In this document: positions 53,038 through 59,838 of the stretch, in pieces
Numbering within the stretch: position 1 is the first letter of the stretch
How the letters are laid out: each line of letters starts with the position of its first letter
Assembly: GCA_044464225.1 (NCBI GenBank)
Contig: JBIQLN010000007.1
Span: 84,806 to 148,805, forward strand
DNA from: 66-474 sp044464225
GTDB taxonomy: Bacteria; Pseudomonadota; Gammaproteobacteria; Xanthomonadales; Rhodanobacteraceae
Reading direction: 5' to 3'
Length of the DNA stretch: 64,000 bases
Made by a program: the position numbers and the translations under genes
The notes under the pieces: generated by a model
Seen by the model: the letters and a program-made list of their open reading frames with translations, nothing else
The model's database searches: none
Told to the model about the DNA's origin: nothing

Positions 53038-53294
53038 GTCGTGCACTCGCTGGGTGGCAGTGCGGGATTTCGAGCTTCGTTCGTCCGGGGTGCGGACCCG
53101 AACGGTCGAAGCGGGCGCGGCGGGAGACGGCCTGGCTTCGGGGGAACAGGGAAGCCCGGGCAGGCGGCGACTTCGTTCGTTTCGCCCCACCCCATTCGAC
53201 GTGAACGGTCCTTCCGGACGGGACGCCCGTCGTAGTTTGCGCGGAGACGACCGCCTTGGCTATCCTCGCGGACCTCAATGAAAAGGAGCACGCC

Positions 53295-54041
53295 ATGCGC
53301 CGGAAATGGGTGGGTGGCAACTGGAAGATGCACGGGTCGCGGGCCATGGCCTCGGCCCTGGTGGGCGCGATCGCTGAAACGAACACCGATGCCGTCGATG
53401 TCGCGGTGTTTCCGCCGTTTCCCTACCTGCGCGAAGCTTGCGCGGCCGCCGCCGGTTCGCGCATCGCGGTGGGCGGGCAGGACGTCAGCGAACATGAATC
53501 CGGTGCGTTTACGGGCGAAGTATCGGCGGCGATGCTGCGCGACATTGGCTGCACGTTCGCGCTGGCCGGCCATTCCGAGCGCCGCCAGTACCACCGCGAA
53601 AGCGATGGACAGATCGCAGCCAAGGTTGCCAAGGCGCTGGAACATGATCTCGTACCGGTGCTGTGTGTAGGCGAAACGCTCGAGCAGCACGAAGCGGGCC
53701 AGACCGCCGAAGTGGTATCGCGCCAGCTCGGTGCGGTAGTGGCGCACTGCGGGATCGAAGCGTTCGGACGCATCGTGGTCGCGTACGAGCCGGTGTGGGC
53801 GATCGGCACCGGGCGCACCGCCAGCCCCGCCCAGGCCCAGGAGGTCCACGCATTGCTGCGTAGCCAGCTCGCCAGGGACGATGCTAGAATTGCCGGTTCG
53901 ACCCGCATCGTTTATGGCGGCAGCGTCAAACCCGGCAATGCCGCCGAGTTGTTCGCCCAAGCCGATATCGATGGCGGCCTGATCGGTGGCGCGGCCTTGC
54001 AGGCCACCGACTTTCTTTCTATTTGTGCGGCGGCGGGCTGA
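53295..54041 (+). CDS. tpiA: Triosephosphate isomerase
   Basis: A 248-residue glycolytic enzyme interconverting DHAP and glyceraldehyde-3-phosphate. Catalytic residues are N9 and K11 in GGNWKMHG, the histidine in FALAGHSERRQYH, and the glutamate in VVAYEPVWAIGTGRTASP. The C-terminal phosphate grip YGGSVKPGNAAEL is complete. A strong aaaaggagcacgcc site supports ATG 53295. It is followed by secG, the usual order in gammaproteobacteria. Confidence 0.97.
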   Translation: MRRKWVGGNWKMHGSRAMASALVGAIAETNTDAVDVAVFPPFPYLREACAAAAGSRIAVGGQDVSEHESGAFTGEVSAAMLRDIGCTFALAGHSERRQYHRESDGQIAAKVAKALEHDLVPVLCVGETLEQHEAGQTAEVVSRQLGAVVAHCGIEAFGRIVVAYEPVWAIGTGRTASPAQAQEVHALLRSQLARDDARIAGSTRIVYGGSVKPGNAAELFAQADIDGGLIGGAALQATDFLSICAAAG

Positions 54042-54068
54042 AGCCGGCCTCCGCACGGGAACATCCAG

Positions 54069-54590
54069 ATGCTGTTCACGATTTTCAGCGTGTTCTATGT
54101 GCTCATCGCGGCGGCGATGATCGTGCTGATCCTGATGCAGCGCGGCGACGGCGCCAACGCGGGCGCGAGCTTCGGCGGCGGCGCATCCGGCACGGTGTTC
54201 GGCGCGCGCGGCTCGGCCAGCTTCCTGACCCGCACCACCGCGGTGCTGGCTGGGTTGTTTTTCGTGCTGAGCCTCGGCATGGGCATCTATCTCAGCCATC
54301 ACGGCGGGACGCCGAACACGCAACAGGCACTCGGGGTGATGGCGGGCGCGGGCAGCCCGGCGCCGGCGGCTTCGTCCTCGGCCGCGGCACGCACCTCGCC
54401 GAACGTGAATCCGCTGGCCGCACCACCGCTGGGCAGCGCGCCCGCAGGCAGCGCCGCACCGTCCGGCGTGCCGGTCCAGCATTCGGAAGTGCCGACCGCG
54501 CCCGCGTCCGGCAACGCGACAAATTCGGAAGTACCGACAGCACCGAAAACCTCTGCACCGGCGAGCAGTGCACCCGCCGGTTCGCATTGA
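54069..54590 (+). CDS. secG: Preprotein translocase subunit SecG
   Basis: A 173-residue SecYEG component. Two membrane helices (about 2-21 and 56-75) flank the conserved cytoplasmic loop VLMQRGDG-type sequence (LILMQRGDGANAGASFGGGA) with GTVFGARGSASFLTRTT. About 90 extra C-terminal residues are Ala/Pro/Ser-rich and contain a repeated SEVPTAP unit, a lineage feature that makes the protein longer than E. coli SecG. It begins 27 nt after tpiA. Confidence 0.93.
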   Translation: MLFTIFSVFYVLIAAAMIVLILMQRGDGANAGASFGGGASGTVFGARGSASFLTRTTAVLAGLFFVLSLGMGIYLSHHGGTPNTQQALGVMAGAGSPAPAASSSAAARTSPNVNPLAAPPLGSAPAGSAAPSGVPVQHSEVPTAPASGNATNSEVPTAPKTSAPASSAPAGSH

Positions 54591-54598
54591 TCGAGGGT

Positions 54599-54637
54599 TT
54601 TGCTTTGGTGAAAAGTTCGGCACAAGGATGTGCCGAG
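54599..54637 (-). repeat. Dispersed hairpin-ACTTTTCAC element, copy D
   Basis: Read on the minus strand, CGGCAC-atcctt-GTGCCG is followed by AACTTTTCACCAAAGC. It lies 9 nt after the secG stop but is inverted relative to secG, unlike copies A to C. The palindrome itself still works in both directions. It is followed by a direct repeat, GTGTTTCTCAGGGAYGAGT, at 54637-54655 and 54666-54684, just before the tRNA gene. Confidence 0.55.
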
Positions 54638-54695
54638 TGTTTCTCAGGGATGAGTCTTCGTCCCGGTGTTTCTCAGGGACGAGTTTGAACACCTG

Positions 54696-54780
54696 GCCCA
54701 GGTGGCGGAATTGGTAGACGCACTACCTTGAGGTGGTAGCGCTTAACGGCGTAGGGGTTCGAGTCCCCTCTTGGGCACCA
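54696..54780 (+). tRNA. tRNA-Leu, anticodon GAG
   Basis: An 85-nt class II tRNA. The acceptor stem GCCCAGG pairs with tCTTGGGC, the anticodon arm is CTACC-TTGAGGT-GGTAG with anticodon GAG (reads CUC), and a variable arm typical of tRNA-Leu follows. The T arm GGGGTTCGAGTCCCC leads to a genome-encoded CCA end at 54778-54780. Its position after secG is conserved (secG-leuU in E. coli). Confidence 0.97.
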
Positions 54781-54787
54781 ATCGACG

Positions 54788-54828
54788 AACGCGCGAGAAG
54801 CGAACATTCGCCTCGCGCGTTTTCTTTT
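54788..54828 (+). terminator. Intrinsic terminator after tRNA-Leu
   Basis: AACGCGCGAG (54788-54797) pairs with CTCGCGCGTT (54812-54821), with an inner GCGA/TCGC pairing in the loop, and runs into TTTCTTTT. It begins 8 nt after the tRNA. It separates the tRNA transcript from the nuo operon, whose promoter should lie in 54829-54943. Confidence 0.8.
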
Positions 54829-54943
54829 GTGGCGCGACGATTGCCGCGCGTTGCGCGATGCGATCCATTCGCGATTGCCGGTTTGAGATTGCTACGCGCG
54901 CCGGTGCATGCGAAAATCCCGTAGCTAACGCGGACGGAATCGA

Positions 54944-55300
54944 ATGCTCAACGGCTACTGGCCCATCCTGCTGTTCCTGATCGTCGCCGGCGGCATCGGC
55001 GTCGCCTTGATCGTGGTCGGCTGGCTGGCCGGGCCGCGCCGCCCGAGTGCCGAGAAGTACTCGCCCTACGAGTGCGGCTTCGAGGCGTTCGAGGGCACGC
55101 GCATGAAGTTCGACGTGCGCTATTACCTGATCGCGATCCTGTTCATCCTGTTCGATCTCGAAATCGCGTTCCTGTTTCCGTGGGCGACGGTGTTTTCGGA
55201 GATCGGCATCGTCGCGCTGGTTGAAATGTTCACGTTCCTGCTGCTGCTGGTCGTGGGCTACGTTTACGTGTGGAAGAAGGGTGCACTCGAATGGGACTGA
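54944..55300 (+). CDS. nuoA: NADH-quinone oxidoreductase subunit A
   Basis: A 118-residue membrane subunit of complex I with three helices. The conserved loop YSPYECGFEAFEGTRMKFDVRYY is intact, followed by LIAILFILFDLEIAFLFPWA. NuoA sits at the quinone-binding junction beside NuoH and NuoJ. It is first in the operon, and its last 10 nt overlap the nuoB start. Confidence 0.97.
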   Translation: MLNGYWPILLFLIVAGGIGVALIVVGWLAGPRRPSAEKYSPYECGFEAFEGTRMKFDVRYYLIAILFILFDLEIAFLFPWATVFSEIGIVALVEMFTFLLLLVVGYVYVWKKGALEWD

Positions 55301-55845
55301 TCCAGGCCATCGACAAGTCGATGCACAACCCGGTCCCGATCGGGAAGGTGGACGACATCCTGCGCCCCGAGGCCGACAACCCAATCGTGCAGCGTGGTTT
55401 CGGCGTCACCACGGTGGATGCGCTGTTCAACTGGGCGCGCACCGGTTCGATGTGGCCGATGACGTTCGGGCTCGCGTGTTGCGCGGTCGAGATGATGCAT
55501 GCCGGCATGTCGCGGCTGGACCTCGATCGCTATGGCGTGATCTTCCGCCCGTCGCCGCGGCAGAGCGACGTGATGATCGTCGCCGGAACCCTGGTCAACA
55601 AGATGGCGCCGGCGCTGCGCAAGGTGTACGACCAGATGCCCGATCCGAAATGGGTGATCTCGATGGGCAGCTGCGCCAACGGCGGTGGCTATTACCACTA
55701 TTCGTATTCGGTGGTGCGTGGCTGCGACCGCATCGTGCCGGTGGACGTGTACGTGCCGGGCTGTCCGCCCACCGCCGAAGCGTTGATTTACGGGATTCTG
55801 CAGCTGCAGAAGAAGATCCGTCGCACCAATACCATCGCGCGCTGA
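55291..55845 (+). CDS. nuoB: NADH-quinone oxidoreductase subunit B
   Basis: A 184-residue peripheral-arm subunit carrying the N2 [4Fe-4S] cluster that reduces quinone. The adjacent ligands C63-C64 in GLACCAVEMMH are followed by SMGSCANGGGYYH and VPGCPPTAEALIYG, which supply the other two cysteines. ATG 55291 was chosen over an upstream in-frame ATG because it matches the family start. Confidence 0.97.
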   Translation: MGLIQAIDKSMHNPVPIGKVDDILRPEADNPIVQRGFGVTTVDALFNWARTGSMWPMTFGLACCAVEMMHAGMSRLDLDRYGVIFRPSPRQSDVMIVAGTLVNKMAPALRKVYDQMPDPKWVISMGSCANGGGYYHYSYSVVRGCDRIVPVDVYVPGCPPTAEALIYGILQLQKKIRRTNTIAR

Positions 55846-55851
55846 ACGCCC

Positions 55852-56592
55852 ATGGCCCAGATCACACCCGAACAACTGGTTGAGCGCCTGCGTGCACGTT
55901 TCGGCGATCGCATCGACAATGTCGCGGTTGCGGTCGGGCAGGCGACGATCGAGGTGGCGCCTGCGCGTCTGCTGGAAGTCTGCACCGCGCTGCGCGACGA
56001 GGCCGCTTTCCGCTTCGCGCAGTTGACCGACCTGTGCGGCGTCGATTTCCTGCTGTTCGGCGAAGACGAATGGGCAGGTTCGCAGACCGCGACGGCCACC
56101 GGCTTTTCGCGCGGCGTGACCGGCGCCGCGGGCCCGGGGCGGTTCGACTGGTCGAATCACCCGGAACGGCCGCAGTTCCTGCGCCGGTTTGCGTCGGTGG
56201 TGCACTTGTTGTCATACGAACACAACGTGCGCCTGCGCGTGCGCAGCTTCGCGACCGAGGACACCTTGCCGGTGGTGCCGACGCTCACCGGTGTCTGGCC
56301 TTCCGCCAACTGGTACGAACGCGAATCGTTCGACCTCTACGGGATCATCTACGAAGGCCATCCGGATCTTCGCCGCATACTCACCGACTACGGTTTCGTC
56401 GGCCACCCTTTCCGCAAGGATTTCCCGCTGATCGGCAACGTCGAAGTGCGCTACGACCCCGAGTCGCGGCGGGTGGTGTACGAGCCCGTCACGTCGGTGA
56501 CGCCGCGCGTGACCGTGGCGCGCGTGGTGCGCGAGGATTCGCGCTGGCCGACATCGCGTGGTGAAGCCGCCGACGACTGGAAGGACAACTGA
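55852..56592 (+). CDS. nuoC: NADH-quinone oxidoreductase subunit C
   Basis: A 246-residue hydrophilic subunit (30-kDa type) that supports the quinone-binding interface with NuoD. It shows RFAQLTDLCGVDFLLFGEDEW, LRVRSFATEDTLPVVPTLTGVW, NWYERESFDLYGIIYEGHPDLRR and GHPFRKDFPLIGN. NuoC and NuoD are separate genes here, not fused as in E. coli. It starts 6 nt after nuoB, and nuoD starts 1 nt after its stop. Confidence 0.97.
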   Translation: MAQITPEQLVERLRARFGDRIDNVAVAVGQATIEVAPARLLEVCTALRDEAAFRFAQLTDLCGVDFLLFGEDEWAGSQTATATGFSRGVTGAAGPGRFDWSNHPERPQFLRRFASVVHLLSYEHNVRLRVRSFATEDTLPVVPTLTGVWPSANWYERESFDLYGIIYEGHPDLRRILTDYGFVGHPFRKDFPLIGNVEVRYDPESRRVVYEPVTSVTPRVTVARVVREDSRWPTSRGEAADDWKDN

Positions 56593-56593
56593 G

Positions 56594-57871
56594 ATGGCCG
56601 ATACTATCGGCGACGAAGCCGGCGAAATCCGCAGCTACACGATGAACTTCGGCCCGCAGCATCCGGCTGCGCACGGCGTGCTGCGCCTGGTGATGGAGAT
56701 GGAAGGCGAAACCATCATCCGCATCGATCCGCACATCGGCCTGCTGCACCGCGGCACCGAGAAGCTGGCCGAATCCAAGCCGTTCAACCATTCGATCGGC
56801 TACATGGACCGCCTCGACTACGTGTCGATGATGTGCAACGAGCACGCCTACGTGCGCGCGATCGAACAACTGCTGGGCATCCAGCCGCCCGAGCGCGCGC
56901 TGTGGATCCGCACGATGTTCGACGAGGTCACCCGCATCCTCAACCACCTGATGTGGATCGGCTCGAACGCGCTCGACCTCGGCGCGATGGCGGTGATGCT
57001 GTACGCGTTCCGCGAACGCGAGGAACTGATGGACGTGTACGAAGCGGTGTCGGGTACGCGCATGCACGCGACCTACTACCGCCCCGGTGGCGTGTACCGC
57101 GACCTCCCCGGCAAGATGATCCAGTACAAGGAATCACCCTGGCACAAGGGCAAGGACCTGAAGCGCATGAATTCGTGGCGCGAGGGTTCGGTGCTGGATT
57201 TCCTGGACGCATTCAGCGCCGACTTCCCGCACAAGGTCGATGAGTACGAGGAATTGCTCACCGACAACCGCATCTGGAAGCAGCGCACGGTCGACATCGG
57301 CATCGTCAGCCCCGAACAGGCGTATGCACTGGGGATGACCGGGCCGATGCTGCGCGCGTCCGGCATCGAATGGGACCTGCGCAAGAAGCAGCCGTACGCG
57401 AAGTACGCCGAGGTCGACTTCGACATACCGGTCGGCACGCACGGCGACTGCTACGACCGTTATTTGGTGCGCGTGGCCGAGATGCGCCAGTCGGCTTCGA
57501 TCATCCGCCAATGCGTGGACTGGCTGAAGAAGAACCCCGGCCCGGTGATCATCGAGAATTACAAGGTCGCGCCGCCCAAGCGGGAAGACATGAAGGAATC
57601 GATGGAAGCGCTGATCCATTGGTTCAAGCTGTTCACGGAAGGCTACAGCGTGCCGGCCGGCGAAACCTACGCGGCGGTCGAGGCGCCCAAGGGCGAGTTC
57701 GGTTGCTACCTCGTTTCCGACGGCGCCAACAAGCCGTTCCGTGTGCACCTGCGTGCGCCGGGCTTTGCGCACCTGTCGTCGATCAACGAAATCACCGCCG
57801 GGCACATGTTGCCGGACGTGGTGGCGATGATCGGCACCTATGACCTGGTGTTCGGGGAGGTCGATCGATGA
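56594..57871 (+). CDS. nuoD: NADH-quinone oxidoreductase subunit D
   Basis: A 425-residue 49-kDa-type subunit forming the quinone pocket. Conserved blocks are MNFGPQHPAAHGVLRLVMEMEGE (His residues near quinone), HRGTEKLAESKPFNHSIGYMDRLDYVSMMCNEHAY and the C-terminal GFAHLSSINEITAGHMLPDVVAMIGTYDLVFGEVDR. ATG 56594 gives MADTIGDEAGE before the conserved core. The nuoE ATG overlaps its stop by 4 nt. Confidence 0.97.
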   Translation: MADTIGDEAGEIRSYTMNFGPQHPAAHGVLRLVMEMEGETIIRIDPHIGLLHRGTEKLAESKPFNHSIGYMDRLDYVSMMCNEHAYVRAIEQLLGIQPPERALWIRTMFDEVTRILNHLMWIGSNALDLGAMAVMLYAFREREELMDVYEAVSGTRMHATYYRPGGVYRDLPGKMIQYKESPWHKGKDLKRMNSWREGSVLDFLDAFSADFPHKVDEYEELLTDNRIWKQRTVDIGIVSPEQAYALGMTGPMLRASGIEWDLRKKQPYAKYAEVDFDIPVGTHGDCYDRYLVRVAEMRQSASIIRQCVDWLKKNPGPVIIENYKVAPPKREDMKESMEALIHWFKLFTEGYSVPAGETYAAVEAPKGEFGCYLVSDGANKPFRVHLRAPGFAHLSSINEITAGHMLPDVVAMIGTYDLVFGEVDR

Positions 57872-58395
57872 AGGCCACCGGCAATTTCGACAAGGTCAAG
57901 GACATCGACCCAGTGGCGGTGTTGACGGCCGAGACGCGCGCGCACATAGACCATTGGGCCGCGAAGTTTCCGCCGGACCGCAAGCGCTCGGCGCTGATCC
58001 AGGGCCTGATGGCGGCGCAGGAGCAGAACCACGGCCATCTCACCGACGAACTGATCGCGGCGACCGCGAAATATCTCGACCTCCAGCCGGTGTGGGCATA
58101 CGAAGTCGCGACGTTCTACTCGATGTTCGAGACCAAGCCGGTCGGCCGCCACAACGTTGCGGTGTGCACCAACATTTCGTGCTGGCTCAACGGCGCCGAA
58201 GGCATCGTGCAGCACTGCGAAAAGAAGCTGGGCGTGAAGCTGGGCGAGAGCACCGCCGACGGCCGCGTCTACCTCAAGAAGGAAGAGGAGTGCCTCGCAG
58301 CCTGCTGCGGCGCGCCCATGATGGTGGTGGACGGCCACTACCACGAGAACCTCACCCCCGAAAAAGTCGATGAAATTCTGGATGGACTGAAATAA
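57868..58395 (+). CDS. nuoE: NADH-quinone oxidoreductase subunit E
   Basis: A 175-residue thioredoxin-fold subunit holding the N1a [2Fe-2S] cluster. The four ligands lie in VCTNISCWLNGAEG and EEECLAACCGAPMM. The N-terminal helical part includes KRSALIQGLMAAQEQNHGHL. It docks on NuoF to form the NADH-dehydrogenase module. Its stop overlaps the nuoF ATG by one base (TAATG). Confidence 0.96.
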   Translation: MKATGNFDKVKDIDPVAVLTAETRAHIDHWAAKFPPDRKRSALIQGLMAAQEQNHGHLTDELIAATAKYLDLQPVWAYEVATFYSMFETKPVGRHNVAVCTNISCWLNGAEGIVQHCEKKLGVKLGESTADGRVYLKKEEECLAACCGAPMMVVDGHYHENLTPEKVDEILDGLK

Positions 58396-59708
58396 TGGCC
58401 GTCGGACCCGCCCCGCAGGATCACCAGGTCGTCTATACCACGCTGCATTTCGACACGCCGTGGTCGATCGACAGTTACCGCCAGATGGGTGGCTGGCAGG
58501 CGTGGGAGAAGATCCTGGCCGAAAAGACCGACCCTGCCGCGATCGTGGACGAACTGAAGAAAAGTTCGTTGCGCGGGCGCGGCGGCGCAGGCTTCCCGAC
58601 CGGCATGAAATGGTCGTTCATGCCGCGCAACGCGCCGGGACAGAAATACATCCTGTGCAATTCGGATGAATCCGAGCCCGGTACCTGCAAGGATCGCGAC
58701 ATCCTGCGTTTCAATCCGCACGCGGTGCTCGAAGGCATGGCGATCGCCTGCTACGCGACGGGCTCGACGGTTGCGTACAACTATCTGCGCGGCGAGTTCC
58801 ACCACGAACCCTTCGAACACATCGAACAGGCGCTGCACGAAGCGGAGGCGGCGGGGTTGCTGGGCACGAACATCCGCGGCACCGGCATCGACGTGACCAT
58901 CCACAACGCACTCGGCGCCGGCGCCTACATCTGCGGCGAGGAAACCGCGTTGATGGAGTCGCTGGAAGGCAAGAAAGGCTGGCCGCGCTACAAGCCGCCG
59001 TTCCCGGCGAATTTCGGTTTGTATGGCCGCCCCAGCACCATCAACAACACCGAAACCTACGCCTCGGTGCCGGCCATCCTGCGCAAGGGCGCCGACTGGT
59101 TCCTGAACCTCGGCAAGCCCAACAACGGCGGTCCGAAGATCTTTTCGGTGTCGGGCCACGTCAACAAGCCGGGCAATTACGAAATCCGCCTCGGCACGCC
59201 GTTTCCGGAATTGCTGGAAATGGCGGGCGGCGTGCGCAACGGCCACAAGTTGAAGGCCGTGATTCCGGGCGGCTCGTCGATGAAGGTGCTGAAGGCCGAC
59301 AAGATGATGGAATGCACCATGGACTACGACTCGATCCGCAACGCGGGTTCGGGCCTGGGTTCGGGCGCCGTGATCGTGATGGACGAAACCACCTGCATGG
59401 TGCGCGCGTGCGAGCGCATCTCGCGGTTCTACCACATGGAATCGTGCGGCCAGTGCACGCCGTGCCGCGAAGGCACGGGCTGGATGCACCGCGTGCTGAC
59501 CCGCATCGTCGCGGGCGGCGGCACGCCCGAAGACCTGCATCGCCTGAAGGCCATCGCAGGCCAGATCGAAGGCCACACCATTTGCGCCTTCGGCGAAGCC
59601 GCCGCGTGGCCGGTGCAGGCGTTCCTTGCGAATTTCTGGGACGAGTTCGAGTACTACTGCAAGAACGGGCGCTCGATGGTGGATGACCAAATCAAGGTGG
59701 CCGCATGA
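58395..59708 (+). CDS. nuoF: NADH-quinone oxidoreductase subunit F
   Basis: A 437-residue flavoprotein that binds NADH and FMN and carries the N3 [4Fe-4S] cluster. The NADH-binding GRGGAGFPTGMKW, the FMN-site NSDESEPGTCKDRDI, GAGAYICGEETALMESLEG and the cluster motif ESCGQCTPCREGTGWM are all present. It is followed by an unusual 130-nt gap before nuoG, the only sizeable gap in this operon. Confidence 0.97.
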   Translation: MAVGPAPQDHQVVYTTLHFDTPWSIDSYRQMGGWQAWEKILAEKTDPAAIVDELKKSSLRGRGGAGFPTGMKWSFMPRNAPGQKYILCNSDESEPGTCKDRDILRFNPHAVLEGMAIACYATGSTVAYNYLRGEFHHEPFEHIEQALHEAEAAGLLGTNIRGTGIDVTIHNALGAGAYICGEETALMESLEGKKGWPRYKPPFPANFGLYGRPSTINNTETYASVPAILRKGADWFLNLGKPNNGGPKIFSVSGHVNKPGNYEIRLGTPFPELLEMAGGVRNGHKLKAVIPGGSSMKVLKADKMMECTMDYDSIRNAGSGLGSGAVIVMDETTCMVRACERISRFYHMESCGQCTPCREGTGWMHRVLTRIVAGGGTPEDLHRLKAIAGQIEGHTICAFGEAAAWPVQAFLANFWDEFEYYCKNGRSMVDDQIKVAA

Positions 59709-59810
59709 GCGCCACGCACAAACACGCGTGGCGCACGGCGCCACACATCCACAACCCCTTCATGCAGCGCGGCATCCGCGCTGCATGCCGCCCCCTTGAC
59801 TCAAGGGGGC
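59709..59810. repeat. Triple-hairpin intergenic element between nuoF and nuoG
   Basis: Three perfect inverted repeats lie in a row. GCGCCACGC (59709-59717) pairs with GCGTGGCGC (59726-59734). CATGCAGCGCGG (59761-59772) pairs with CCGCGCTGCATG (59776-59787). GCCCCCTTG (59790-59798) pairs with CAAGGGGGC (59802-59810). None is followed by a T run. The unit starts immediately after the nuoF stop and ends 28 nt before nuoG, so it looks like a REP-type insertion or an mRNA-stability element. Confidence 0.7.
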
Positions 59811-59838
59811 CGAGCGTAAGTGCTTCGGGTGAAATTCG

